Assembly: GCA_036365455.1 (NCBI GenBank)
Contig: JAWQUS010000030.1
Span: forward strand, 18,434,001 to 18,498,000
Length of the DNA: 64,000 nt
Direction: 5' to 3'
Origin: Macrosoma leucophasiata
Taxonomy: Eukaryota > Arthropoda > Insecta > Lepidoptera > Hedylidae
This document shows, piece by piece, positions 20,384 through 30,845 of this stretch (positions are counted from its first letter, which is position 1; each line of letters starts with the position of its first letter). A program made the translations under genes and the position numbers. The notes beneath the pieces were generated by a model. That model was not told where the DNA came from. It saw only the letters and a program-made list of their open reading frames with translations, and searched no databases.

Positions 20384-23300
20384 CTGTAAAAGAAATTGTC
20401 ATCATAAATATGTAATGATAATAATAGGTTGCGGAAAAAGTCTTTTCGCATTATAGTATGTATGAACTTGTAATAAAATCTCTTTGGCTGTAGTATTTGT
20501 ATCTGGCTGGTTTTGGTATCATTGAAAGTTAAAATTTTAAAGAACATAATTCCAAATTCAAATTAGGCAAATGTGTGATTTTCATTTGTTTTTCGTACTG
20601 TCAAGATGAGTGAATCTAATGAAGAAATTCGATACATTTTAAAATTTTACTACAAAAAAGGTAAAAACGCAACGCAAGCTGCGAAAAAAATTTACGATGT
20701 TTATGGACCTAGTGGAGTGTCTGTGAGAGTAGCACAAATTTGGTTTAAGCGTTTTCAATCCGGAAATTTTGATGTCAAAGATGCACCTCGCTCTGGTCGC
20801 CCGCCCTATCACGGATAAAATGGATGCCATTTTTGAAAAAGTGGAGCAAGATCGATATATCAGTAGTTACGACGTAGCTGAAGAACTGAGAATTGATCAC
20901 AAAACACTGGCGCATTTGGAAAAAGCTGGGTACAAAAAAAAGCTCGATATTTGGGTACCTCACGAGCTCACTGAAAGACACCTAATGAACCGTGTACTCA
21001 TTTGTGATTCTTTATTACGACGTAATGAAACCGAATCATTTTTGAAGAAGCTGATAATTGGTGATGAAAAGTGGATCACGTACGACAAGAACGTGCGAAA
21101 AGGTCGTGGTCAAAGGCCGGTCAGGCTTCACAGACTGTGGCGAAACCCGGGTTAACTCGCAATAAGGTGATGTTGTGTGTGTGGTGGGATTGGAAGGGCA
21201 TTATTCATTATGAGCTATTACCACCAGGCAGGACTATCGATTCTGAACTCTACTGCGAACAACTGATGAGATTAAAGCAAGAAGTTGAGAGAAGTTCAGA
21301 GAAAGCGGCCGGAATTGATCAACAGAAGGGGTGTGGTGTTTCATCATGATAACGCTAGACCTCACACATCTATAGCCACTCAGCAAAAATTAAGAGAGTT
21401 TGGCTGGGAGGTGTTAATGCATCCGCCGTATAGTCCTGACCTTGCACCTTCAGATTTCCACCTGTTTCGGTCTCTTCAGAATTCTTTATGCAATGTTAGG
21501 TTAACATCACGAGAGGACTGGAGCCAAATCCACTTGTCGCGGTATTTTGATGAGAAGTCCCAAAATTTTTACAGCAATGGGATCATGTCCCTACCTACAA
21601 GTTGGCAAAAGGTTATCGAACAAAATGGTACTTACATACTTTAGTTAAATTTAAATAAACTGTATTAAAAATGTTTTGAATTATCTTAAAAAATGCGAAG
21701 AATCTTTTTCCCCAACTATATAGGTATATAAATAATAAAATTGAGACGATTCGGAAGATGAGTAAGATCGTAGCGACCTATTTGATTTTTTTTAAGGGCT
21801 GCATTTCGAGCGCGCCTCTATATACAAACTTTCGATTTAGTGGAAGTAACCAACAGGGTGCAAAGTATCTCCCATATCTTAATCTGATGCTCTCGAGTAA
21901 ATACAAATATAGCATCCTGGGCTCCCTTTGTCACCTAAGTCGAATTATGTAGTATTCATTTATCACTCATGTGAACTGTACCTACGCTAATTTGGTCTAT
22001 TTTATATTAAACTAGCTGACCCCGCAAACTTCGTATTGCCTCACAATGAAACAATGTGTCAATGGTTTGGATAGATACGGACTAATTTGTATGGAAAAAT
22101 AAAATTGTGGTTTTTAGTATTTCCCTTCAATTTCTTCATATTTTCTTACCTTTTAAACCTTCCCTGGACTTCCAAAAATCATTCAAAACCAAAATTAGCC
22201 AACTCGTCAACATGTAACGGGAATAATGTACACTATCTAACACCTCGATAAGAAAATCAAATTATAATCACAATACATGAACTAAAATTACATGTTTGTG
22301 TATATAATAATTTCTTATTTAAGAAATAAGTTGTCCTCAATTTGCACGAACAGTATGCACACTCTATGCATATTTACCCTACTTCTACCTACGGCCACAC
22401 GTAAAACACGAACCGAAAAAGAGTGATGTAGTGTAACTTGCGTACCCTTATTTAACACTCGCTAGTAATAAGATTAATTTTTTTCCTCTATTTGATTTTT
22501 AAAATATTATTTATAATAATTTAAAAAATCTCAACGAACGTCTCAACGAGTTCTAATGAACTTGTTGAGACTAGCATTCTATTTTGGATAGATGTTAGTC
22601 TCATTTTCGTTTGTATTGACTGTTCACCAAATGGGTGACCATAATTTCCTTAATTTAATACCTTTAAACGAGCAATTCTTGTATATATATATAGAATCAA
22701 GATCTCGGAAACGGCTAAAACGATTTTCTTGAAACTTACAGATTAGGGGTTTTTCGGGTCAAGAAATCGATTTATTTAGGTTCCAATTCCAAGAAAAGCT
22801 CGGTTCCAAGTTAATAATAAATTTTCTTCATAACCGACGACTAACGCCATCTATTGATGAATAGAAGAACCATTAGTCTACGGAGCGAAGCTCGGTCAAC
22901 CGACGACTAACGCCATCTATTGATGAATAGAAGAACCATTAATCTACGGAGCGAAGCTCGGTCAACCAGGTACTCGTAATTAACTTTGGGACAAAATATT
23001 ACCTATATCAAAAATGTCTGAAATCGATTCGGTTATCGATTCTGAACTAACTAGTTTCGGGTTGTTCATTCAATCCTGTTACACGTTGTATATAGACTAG
23101 CGGCCCGCACCGGCTTCGTACGGTTACAATTTAGATAATTACATAATATTGCAACTATAAATTGAGATGTACATCGCGGACAAACACTGTGACACGTAAT
23201 TTATATTTTATGATAAATATGCTAAAATGCATAAATCAGAACTCAAATTAAAAAATAACATACAATGGGTAAAGGGCATATCTTCACGATATTTGGATGT

Positions 23301-26300
23301 ACTTCTCGCACGGTTTTCTCCCAATATTTTCTGATAATGTCACCAAAAAACCATATTTCATTTTTAGTTAGGTAGTCACAAAATTTGAAGCTGGCTTGAA
23401 CAAAATTACGCTTGTAAACATTCGTCAGAAATTCGTAGGCATAAAATGATATCTGGAATAAATTGATTTGTTTAATTTAGGTACAACATAATTGTAGCTT
23501 TCACGGAAGTAAAATATAAAAATGAAATATATCTACATCGACGGTTGATCACATCGACCTCTGAGATGGATTTTGTTTAAAAGGCTATACTGCACGACAC
23601 GGTATTTAGGGTCCGGCAGAAAGGGTGGGCGTGGCCTCGCGCCGGTTTGCCGCTTATTACACTATCCGACGTTGACAGCGCCCTAACTCAATTACAGTAC
23701 AAATACACGGGCCGCTCCGGTTGCCCTAATTAGGGCCCTAACTCCCTAAATGTTATTACACTACCATGACCCTTGCTATCGTACCCTGAATACCGTGCCG
23801 TGTAATAAGTCTTATAGATGTCGTGGTCCAGTCTTAAAATTTCTCTTATCATTATATGTTCGATCATTTCTCATGGTTAAAAGAAAAGTTTAGAATGGTG
23901 AGCACACAACGTAGCTAAAACACAATTTCGAATTTAAAAATTTAAAACCAGTAAGGCCTAATCAGTACAATTTTAATTGTTTTATATTATTTCGCATTAA
24001 CACATGCTTGTGAATGTGCTGCTTGTGCTGCTGCTACCATAAAGCAATGCAATAAATGTGAAGGAAAGATTTGACAAATCGGGCAGGACTTCAGTAGCTC
24101 ATTTGGAAGAGCGGCTGGACTAGATTCCCAGTAGGCCGCGAGTTCGAGTCTCGCCTGAAGTCAAATTTTTCTTTCCATTTTTCTTCAGTACAATTTTTCT
24201 CTTGAATATTAGGTAGCTCCTTACGCGCAGTTTCCATGACGTTATATTGTCATAGTCAGTAGGTAATATTTCGTAGAATTCTACGCGTGGTCACCCTTCT
24301 CATCTGTCAGAGGGCACCATTTTGACTCAAAAACAACGCGCTTACAGCGCATCTGACGGTAGCTAATGCAACCAATTTACGATCTGATCACATTAGTTTG
24401 TTGAACATTTCATGAATGCGTGCGTTTCGCCGACCATATCGACGAACCATTTCTTATCATTGATCTGGCTAAGCCACAAAATGTGGCCAATGGATAATGA
24501 ACATTGAAATGCAACAACTCCACCATTTCATGAAATTTTCAATCATTTTATAATACGCTCAATTTAACGATATGGGCATTCAATCAATGACTTAGTTGTA
24601 CAGAACTCTGTGTCCGACTCACGTTTGGCTAGTTTTTGTAACTCGTACAACCTTTAACACCACCAATAAGATGATAATAATATAGTAAGTATATAAATGG
24701 ATCATTATTGTTTCTAACTCTTCTTAAAAAACTTCACTTGCGAGCTTCAAACTGCAATATAATAAATGTGCTTTAATTGTTTTAAACTTTCACGATTTGT
24801 ATTCATATTTTTATATTGTAAACGTCGAGTGTCGAGGTAAATACTTCGATTAAAATAGTACGCGATTAAGTCCCGTTTACAATATAAAAATATAAATGTG
24901 CTTTGTTCAACCGAATAATTTTTAACAATTTTCAAGCAATTCTTTTTTCTGTAGGTTTTTATTGCCTATTTAAATTTTAGAAATCAGTACAACAGGTCGA
25001 AATTTTGAACATCAAAAAAATTGAATAAAATTAAAAAATATTTTTAAAAAATGATTTAGTTTGTAAAAGCATTTTTTTCCCGTTTCACACGGTTTCAGGA
25101 CATCCAAACTATATTTTGTTTTAATAAAAAAATTACAGTACTCTACAATTAATATTGTACATCGAGCCTGCGATAGAGACGATCGGCTCGTTTCGACTTC
25201 GTAGAGCGTTATCTCTGTTGCACACTGCATAAATAAGCACTGTCAGTCCGGTAGGTCAAAACTCGATCAAAATGGTCGACAAACGTCAAATAGGTACGGT
25301 GCGAAAGAGATAACGCTCTACAGCCGAAATAAGCCGCGGTCTCCTTCATATGCTCGATGTGCAATGACTTTTGCTTTGACGTTCCGTGACATAAGCTGAG
25401 ATAGATTTACCGCCGGAGTTTTGGCGGGAACCTTGAAAGAGGCGTATGGTGCTCTTATTTTATTTCATATTTTTGGTGTATTTTTGAGTTGTTTAACCTG
25501 TGTTAAATAAAGTTGGTGGCACTTTGTTTGATATAGGTTTATTATAGTGCCCGTGTAATAGAATAAAAGTGCGAAAATACGGCCTTTCAGGTTGCCTCCA
25601 AAATTTCATAGTAAACGTTTTGGTAAAGTAGCCATCGCTTTACTCGAATTACTGTGGCTCTGACTGACGGACTGATAAATTGACTGACCGACTCTGACTT
25701 TTTCGCTGCTTATTACGAATACGAAATATCGTTTTACTTGACACTGGCAATATGCGTAATAGCGATGCCATAAAAATTTAAAAAGAATAGACTTACCGCC
25801 TTCTATAGTTTATTATCATTGAAAGTTTTAGACAACCCCAGTTTATGTGATTCCAGTTTAAAGCTTGCAAGTGTAGTTGGTCATTAAAAAATGAAACTTA
25901 CTGTCACTCTGTTGTCAAATGGTATTGCGTTTTGAAAAAATAAAGAGCAGTAGTGAACGCGGTCACGTCTGCTGAAGCGCCCACAGGATGCGTTTAAATA
26001 CGTCATATACGACGTGTTGTAAAAAGTTATTACTGGACGTTCAATATCCCACATTTTGACCTAAGGGGAAAAAATCATTACTTGTATTTTTTTTATGTCT
26101 GACGGTTGACAGACAAGCAAACGGGCCACACGATCGAAAGTGGTCACCGTCGCCTATGAACATTTGCAACACCAGGGGAGTTGCCAACGCGCTGCCAGCC
26201 CTGAAGGCCTCTTTTGACGCCATTTTTGAAGAACCCCATATTGTAGCACCTAGGGAACACCTCAGAGGGAAGTTCGTTCCACAATTTACACGTTCTGGAC

Positions 26301-27420
26301 AGGAATGAACCTGAAAACCGCACCGTTGACCACTGCCAGGTGTCCAGTCGGTGTGGGTGGAACTTCTCTCTTCGGCGGGTGAAAAGGAGGTAGTACGGTG
26401 TAGGAAAAGAGACGGTGGCACCATGTCAGAGCACTCACCATTGTAGAGAGGGTACAACACGCACAGACTCCCAATGTCTCTGCGCAGGCTCAGATGTTCG
26501 AGCATGTCAGTAAGTCCTGGATCGTTAACAATACGAACGGCGCGTTTTTGTAGGGAGTCAAGTGGACCAAGCTGGTATTTGGGAGGCTATTAAACTAATG
26601 CCTTGAGCAGTGCCATCAAGCAATCAGTCAATTTTTTTATGTCATTAAGTTGACGGACAAGCAGACGGGTCACCTGAAGGGAAGTGGAAACATTAAAAAA
26701 CAGAATTAGTTCGCTGTCTTCCTCCCCGCGTTAAATCTAGACAGAGCGAGCGATGCCATTCAATTTCGATTCAATGACTATTTATTTACAAGCATCAAAC
26801 CCCTGTTGGTTAATAAAACGCAGTAAGGTACATTTTTTTATTACTGAGATATTTATTTACATTGTAACCTTCAGTTTTTAGGTGTCGCTCATAGAGCAAC
26901 ATAGGCCCACCGCCGCGGCGGACCGGAGGGGAATAGACATGGCGCTTATTACCGATGCAAAACAGTCTGTCATTTTTTCGGGGGGAAATACGTGTGACAT
27001 TGGTGTGACACATACTCACACTACAAAAATCGTCTTTTACTACGAAACTCACACCTTGACTTTAACTAAATACATAAACAATTACACGCACACATATAAA
27101 GATCTGGGTCTGGGGATCTGGGCGACAGGCGTAGGACCATTTCGTCTTGTACTTTGACAGAGGGGAAAGCCTGCATATGGCTACTCCCCTCCGGTCCGCC
27201 GCGGCGGCTGGTGGCCCGTGTTGCTCTATGATTTTACCTTATCACCATACATTGAAACCTTGTTTGGTACCTGTATATGTTATAAAGGTACCTACTTTAT
27301 GCTCCGAAAATAGAGGAATAAAAAAAAGATTTTTACCCTGATAGCGGCCACAAATGCAATGATTGAACAAAAAGCTATAAAATTACAGCATAATATACAT
27401 TTGGTTACAATATGCGACAT
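20222..27420 (-). CDS. Gene 2: secreted DUF1091-like protein, four exons
   Basis: Paralogue of gene 1, spliced 27420-27337, 26060-25902, 23452-23264, 20383-20222; 197 residues with all introns in phase 0. Exon 1 encodes the signal peptide MSHIVTKCILCCNF...AAIR; exon 2 begins [20 protein letters not shown]; exon 3 begins [20 protein letters not shown]; exons 3-4 join as KICPLPIGGYYVHNFTIP. Conserved cysteines and the NAS site are kept. The open frame, the conserved splice sites and the many conservative replacements against gene 1 suggest both copies have been under protein-level constraint. The last exon is the most diverged (18 of 53 residues). Introns are 1276, 2449 and 2880 bp. The role is unknown; secretion is inferred from the signal peptide. 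Confidence 0.85.
20425..21717 (+). mobile_element. Mariner element, near full length, transposase frameshifted
   Basis: Terminal repeats AGGTTGCGGAAAAAGTCTTT (left) and the inverse AAGAATCTTTTTCCCCAACT (right). The transposase starts at 20606 ([20 protein letters not shown]), continues in a second frame from about 20795 ([17 protein letters not shown]), then a third from about 21075, and finishes with [13 protein letters not shown] at about 21642. All three catalytic aspartates are visible (IGDEKW, HHDN, APSD; last two 34 apart). At least three frame changes, including one near 21285, make it inactive. It lies in gene 2 intron 3. Confidence 0.88.
21735..21930 (+). repeat. Long-inverted-repeat element U2, one arm
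   Basis: Matches the right arm of 4580-5148 ('ctctatatacaaactttcga', 'atctcccatatcttaatctg', 'catcctgggctcc'). The other arm is missing. Confidence 0.65.
22012..22150 (+). repeat. CTAGCTGACCCCGCAAACTTCG repeat
   Basis: Head and following 'gcctcacaatgaaacaatg' match 31555-31700 and, inverted, 28000-28245. Confidence 0.65.
22151..23215 (-). other. Gene 2 intron 3, repeat-derived and unique sequence
   Basis: Contains a 65-bp direct duplication (22840-22904 and 22905-22970, 'cgacgactaacgccatctat' in each) and a second repeat head, CTAGCGGCCCGCACCGGCTT, at about 23098. No exon is seen. Confidence 0.5.
23264..23452 (-). CDS. Gene 2 exon 3
   Basis: 189 nt, acceptor TTTATTCCAG, donor GTATGT, phase 0. 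Encodes [20 protein letters not shown] at the start and VKICPLPI at the end. Confidence 0.9.
23583..23811. mobile_element. 229-bp MITE with TTACACGRCAGGGTATTCAGG-type ends
   Basis: The left end (GCACGACACGGTATTTAGGG) and the inverse of the right end (TTACACGGCACGGTATTCAG) form the terminal repeats. A close copy is at 36781-37001. Block A keeps the site without it ('gattttgtataggtagatgt' near 8030). Confidence 0.75.
23990..24190 (+). repeat. tRNA-like repeat T4 (gene 2 intron 2)
   Basis: Cloverleaf 24088-24161 with perfect acceptor arms ACTTCAG/CTGAAGT. Block A continues 'cagtacagtttttctc' across this site (about 8188) without an insertion, so this copy arrived after the duplication. Confidence 0.75.
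24191..25150 (-). other. Gene 2 intron 2, unique sequence
   Basis: Collinear with block A. An extra segment at about 24775-24893 contains the inverted pair TATTTTTATATTGTAAACG and CGTTTACAATATAAAAATA and is flanked by ATAAATGTGCTTT-type repeats, so it looks like another small insertion. Confidence 0.5.
25151..25365. mobile_element. AATATTGTACATCGAGC MITE (block B copy)
   Basis: Same position and ends as 10667-10888; see that entry. It marks an insertion older than the duplication. Confidence 0.75.
25415..25786. mobile_element. 372-bp insertion with 14-bp target duplication
   Basis: The flanks ATAGATTTACCGCC (25401-25414) and ATAGACTTACCGCC (25787-25800) duplicate the target, and block A lacks the segment. 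The right end is A-rich (TAAAAATTTAAAAAGA), which suggests a retroposed sequence. No coding region is recognised. Confidence 0.65.
25902..26060 (-). CDS. Gene 2 exon 2
   Basis: 159 nt, acceptor TTTCCCCTTAG, donor GTAAGT, phase 0. Encodes [20 protein letters not shown] through IPFDNRVT; nine residues differ from gene 1 exon 2 by my count. Confidence 0.9.
26084..26585 (-). pseudogene. Jockey-like LINE, short 3' fragment (gene 2 intron 1)
   Basis: Its T-run (poly(A) on the minus strand) is at about 26085-26095 and the piece matches the last 500 bp of the 37758-39545 copy. Block A shows the site unoccupied ('actagtattaaactaatgcc' at about 11245). It is 5'-truncated and recent relative to the duplication. 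Confidence 0.8.
26890..27230. mobile_element. CATAGAGC MITE copy K4 (gene 2 intron 1)
   Basis: Both termini present (CATAGAGCAACATAGG...GTTGCTCTATG), about 340 bp. Same intron position as K2 in gene 1. Confidence 0.75.
27337..27420 (-). CDS. Gene 2 exon 1 (start codon, signal peptide)
   Basis: ATG at 27420-27418, 28 codons, hydrophobic core IAFCSIIAFVAA, donor GTAAAA. Exactly the length of gene 1 exon 1. Confidence 0.88.
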
Positions 27421-27439
27421 TTTGAACACAAAATGATTA

Positions 27440-27474
27440 ACTGATTCGTTATCTTAGGTAGTTATACATATATA
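27440..27474 (-). promoter_or_regulatory. Gene 2 core promoter: TATA box plus TCAGT initiator
   Basis: TATATA and TCAGT are spaced as in gene 1 on the minus strand. A few nearby bases differ between the copies, but both motifs are unchanged. Confidence 0.65.
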
Positions 27475-27756
27475 CTTAGTTAGTGAATAAATTAGGTTAT
27501 GATTGGACTAATTTTATATAATCCTTTCGCATTCGATATAGGGTTCAACAAAAACTAATGTTATTCAAACATACTTAACAAGTTTTTTAATATTTTCAAC
27601 TGGATGTTATGAAATTGCTGTGGAATTATTTATGGATGTGATAATCTGCTATAAAAAATAAATAAATAAACGTGTCATTATAGGTGGCGATAGTGGTAAA
27701 AAATCGTTGTCGTGTGGCGAGTTGTTCACTTCCCTCTAAAATGGTTAACGGCATTG

Positions 27757-27876
27757 GCAAGAGAATGATGAAGGTAGATGAGGCACGGGAGGTGTGTCAG
27801 GACCGGAATATCTGGCGCTTCACACTTTCTGCCCATCCGTTAGGGAACTGGCGTGAAGATACATACATCTATACAT
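27757..27876 (+). pseudogene. LINE RT C-terminal tail fragment
   Basis: Plus strand reads KRMMKVDEAREVCQDRNIWR, matching the end of the fragment at 40764-41180 (KRMMKVDKAREVCQNRDVWR). Only the last about 30 residues remain. Confidence 0.65.
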
Positions 27877-27964
27877 ATAATAAAACAGTAAAATCCGCGT
27901 GTCTGTACATTGTATATGTTTACGGAAAACCAATTGGGGGCGATGTTAAATAGTAATAGAACAC

Positions 27965-28437
27965 TTTTCAATGATTTTTAAATTTTTTGTCTGTCTGTTT
28001 GTCTCTTTGTCCAGGCTAATCTCCGAAGATACTGGACGGATTCGAATGAAACTTTTTGTGGTGTATAGATACTAAGCCTGGTCAACATTTAGGCTACTTT
28101 TTACTGCGGGAAAATCACTCGTTCCCACGGGAATCTCTACATTTAATTTAATTTTCCTTTACAAATAGTCCGTATCTATCAAACCTTTGACACATTATTT
28201 CATTGTGAGGCAATACGAAGTTTGCCGGGTCAGCTAGTACATATATAAAATTCTCGTCTCATAATGTTCGTTCCCGTACTCCTCCGATATGGCTGGACCG
28301 ATTCTCATGAAATTTTGTGTGCGTATTGGGTAGGTTTGAAAATCGGCCAACATCTATTTTTCATAACACTTTTGGACTTTTTAAAATATATTTTCTAAGG
28401 CAATACGAAGGTCGTCGGGGCAGCTAGTTTTGAATAT
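27965..28437 (-). repeat. Two adjacent CTAGCTGACCCGGC-type repeats
   Basis: Each ends on the plus strand with a 'caatacgaag...gtc/ggg..cagctagt' terminus (about 28220-28245 and 28405-28435), so two copies lie head to tail in reverse orientation. Confidence 0.6.
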
Positions 28438-28712
28438 AAAACCAGAAACGACTACCAGAGGGGCAAACCGTCTAACTCTATTGCCTTTCGTGATGTACTT
28501 TTCCATATTTAATGATATTCCTAAAAGTGTCTGTAAAGATGTATTCGGAATACAAATATTTTCATTTTAAGCTATTGCATAGCTTCTATCGCGAGCCTTG
28601 AGCGCGGGGACCGAATTCAGAAATTCCGTAACGAAAAAACCGGACGCTCCGGATTACAAATTTTAAACTCATTTAAAGAAAGTCATGTATAATTTCGCCG
28701 TCCGACCTCGTG
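28438..28712. other. No recognised feature
   Basis: AT-rich spacer upstream of the tRNA-like sequence; no coding or repeat signal recognised. Confidence 0.35.
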
Positions 28713-28793
28713 GGTAGCGTGGCCGAGCGGTCTAGGCGCTGGTTTAAGGCACCAGTCTCTTCGGAGGCGTTGGTTCGAATCCCACCGCTGTCA
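28713..28793 (+). tRNA. tRNA-Leu (anticodon AAG), possibly a degraded copy
   Basis: Type II tRNA plan: acceptor GGTAGCG/CGCTGTC, D arm GGCC.., anticodon stem CTGGT/ACCAG with loop TTAAGGC (AAG), variable arm TCTCTTCGGAGGC, T loop TTCGAAT and discriminator A. A TTTTT terminator follows at about 28799. Oddities are a shortened D loop, one mismatch in the T stem (GTTGG opposite CCCAC) and wobble pairs in the acceptor. It could be a working gene or a recent pseudogene. Confidence 0.65.
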
Positions 28794-28894
28794 AGATTGT
28801 TTTTGTTCATTTCTTTTTATTGTTTTAAATGTTGAAAGGAAAAACCTTTCAATTATTATTGTTAATTTAAAGTTTGTTTAAATTATGGAAAATT

Positions 28895-29265
28895 GTAAAA
28901 ATATGCCTAAGAGATATTTTTAAATAGCCGACTGAGTTTTTTCCGGCATGTTTTTCTCAGATCATATTGGCCTTTGGAACTTTGCCGGTGAATGACAAAG
29001 AATGACTCTTTTTCTTTTCTTTTTACTCTTTGTTATCAGTTTGTAAAGGGGAAATGAGACATTCTACTGATAAACTTTTTACATTAGTTTATTACATTTA
29101 GTTTTATCTTAGTGATATTCTTGACTTTACATATATTTTTTATCTTGTTTGACATGTATATCAATTGTTGTTCACTTTAATTTATTTTGTTTGTTTTTGA
29201 CGTGTCATAAGAGGTGCCTGTCACCCTTAATGAATAAATGAGTTTCTGATTCTGATTCTGATTCT
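28895..29265 (+). repeat. Retroelement-tail repeat with GATTCT tail
   Basis: Full version of the repeat at 1-330, ending in AATGAATAAATGAGTTTC and four GATTCT units. The simple tail marks the 3' end of a non-LTR element or SINE. Confidence 0.7.
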
Positions 29266-29496
29266 AATATACTTGCCGCTAAATGGTAGTGTTCAGCACT
29301 ATCGTGTTCCGGTCAGGTGGTATTGTACGGCCCTGTAATTTCCGGCACAGAGGCGTAACACCTTAGGCCTCAGGAGTGGTAACGCATCTGCATTTTGACC
29401 TCTGGTCATTGTGTGGGTGTTTATAGGCTGCAGTCATCACTTAACATCAATGTGAACTGCAAGCTTGTTTGCCACTACCATTACATAAAAAAAAAG
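29266..29496 (+). repeat. Family A SINE, 5'-truncated
   Basis: Starts at AATATACTTGCCGCTAAATG and runs to the A tail after TTTGCCACTACCATTACAT. Confidence 0.75.
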
Positions 29497-29693
29497 AAAA
29501 TGTAGGTCGGGCGCTTCAGTAGGTATGCTCGTCTTGGCGGATCCACAACCGTGCTCAGTGTTCATACAGATAATAATTACCTATGTACATTTGATTTCAG
29601 GCACTGATTATGCTAAAATACTCGTATGTATTTTGCTTTTTAAAGCCAACTAACTGTCCGTATCGGCCAAACGTCCAAAAATTAAGTAGGTAG

Positions 29694-30586
29694 GTAATTG
29701 CTTAGATAAGTATAGGTTAGGTTCATCCAGATATGCTGCAAACCTATTTTTTACCCATATTTATAATCTGGAGAATATAATAATATATCCACTGAGATTG
29801 CCTATCAAAAACTAGCCGCAAGTGTTTTTTTATATTTTTTTTTTGTGCAAGAATTTTTTCAAAAAACAAAAAAAAAACTGCTAAATCACGGCTGCCGTTG
29901 CGCACTTGGCCGCCCATACATATTTTCGTTCCGCCCTGACAACTTTTACATATATTATTTATATATCAAATTAATGCTTAACGTACATATATTTTTTTTC
30001 TCATTATTATTTGTACGGGAAGAAGCGCGCATGGCCCAGCGGCTGGTGTAGATCGTAAGCGATCTGCTCGGTTAAGCACTACGGGCGCGGTCGGGTAGTG
30101 TGATGGGTGACCGCTAGTGGCAAATTAAATGCGCGTTTCCGTGCTTCGGAGGGCACGTTAAGCCGTCGGTCCCGGTTGCTATCGATGGATAGCAGTCGTT
30201 AAACCTTGTCGGAGGCCTAATGGGCGGTTTGAAAACATCCGACAGTGGGTTGGCCACTAACCCACACCCACCTCCACCAATCCGCATTGGAGCAGCGTGG
30301 TGGAGTAAGCTCCAGGCTTCCCCCCAAAAAAGGGGAGAGACTCGTGCCCAGCAGTGGGACGTATAATGGGTTGCCATTATTATTTGTACGGGAGCCAAAT
30401 TTTTTGTTCCAAATTTTTTCAAGGGAGTTGCTGGCCGTTAAATATAAAACAATTAAATTAAAAATACTTTCGGCCAAAGTCTTAATTGGCAACCTAGTGG
30501 ATATATATTCTCTAGATTATAAATATGCATAAAAATAGGTTTGCAGCATATCTGGATAACCTAGTACTTATGTCAATTTACTGGAC
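29694..30586. mobile_element. Element with about 100-bp inverted ends, interrupted by a 5S-SINE
   Basis: 'atccagatatgctgcaaacc' at 29724-29743 and its inverse at about 30536-30556 belong to arms that also share 'ataatctggagaatat' and 'tatatccactgagattgcc'. The arms flank an AT-rich core without a transposase frame. The SINE at 30021-30375 is inside and younger. Confidence 0.65.
30021..30375 (+). repeat. 5S-rRNA-derived SINE, copy S3 with 18-bp target duplication
   Basis: ATTATTATTTGTACGGGA flanks the element on both sides (30003-30020 and 30376-30393). The head carries the 5S internal promoter blocks GGTTAAGCACTACGGGC and GATGGGTGACCGC. The tail, CCCAGCAGTGGGACGTATAA, resembles the end of the RTE LINE here (CCAGCAGTAGACGTCTTTTG at about 45625). 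This suggests RNA polymerase III transcription and RTE-driven copying (inference). Confidence 0.85.
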
Positions 30587-30597
30587 TGTATAATAAA

Positions 30598-30797
30598 AAT
30601 GATGCAAAAAAGTCTGTAATTTTTTGCGCTGGGAAATGCGTGCGACACCCACGCATACTACAAAAATCGTCTATTACTACGAAACTCACACATTGTCTTT
30701 AACACAATACAGGCGACAGGTATAGGCCCATTTGGGCTTGTACTTTGACAGAGGGGAAAGCCTGCATATGGCTACTCCCCTCCGGTGTTGCTCTATG
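30598..30797. mobile_element. CATAGAGC MITE copy K5, one end lost
   Basis: Right terminus intact (GCTACTCCCCTCCGGTGTTG...CTATG), left terminus missing; the inner 'aaaatcgtctattactacga' block is kept. Confidence 0.65.
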
Positions 30798-30845
30798 GTA
30801 GCAGATTAATTTATCAGATAGTCTTTATTGATAAATTAAAAAGAG

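Larger units (their letters stand above)
18160..27748. repeat. Segmental duplication block B (contains gene 2)
   Basis: Collinear with 2000-14917 (see block A). Block B lacks the 1.64-kb transposon and the 5S-SINEs of block A, but has its own insertions: the 549-bp AAA|TTT element, a more complete mariner, a 229-bp MITE, a 372-bp insertion and a LINE fragment. Confidence 0.85.

Noticed and set aside
26041..26505. 154-codon minus-strand frame
   Set aside because: Mostly the LINE 3' end in a shifted frame; it runs through LINE and intron boundaries.
30026..30120. A 5S rRNA gene
   Set aside because: Only the internal promoter blocks match; the unit continues into a SINE body and tail and has target duplications.
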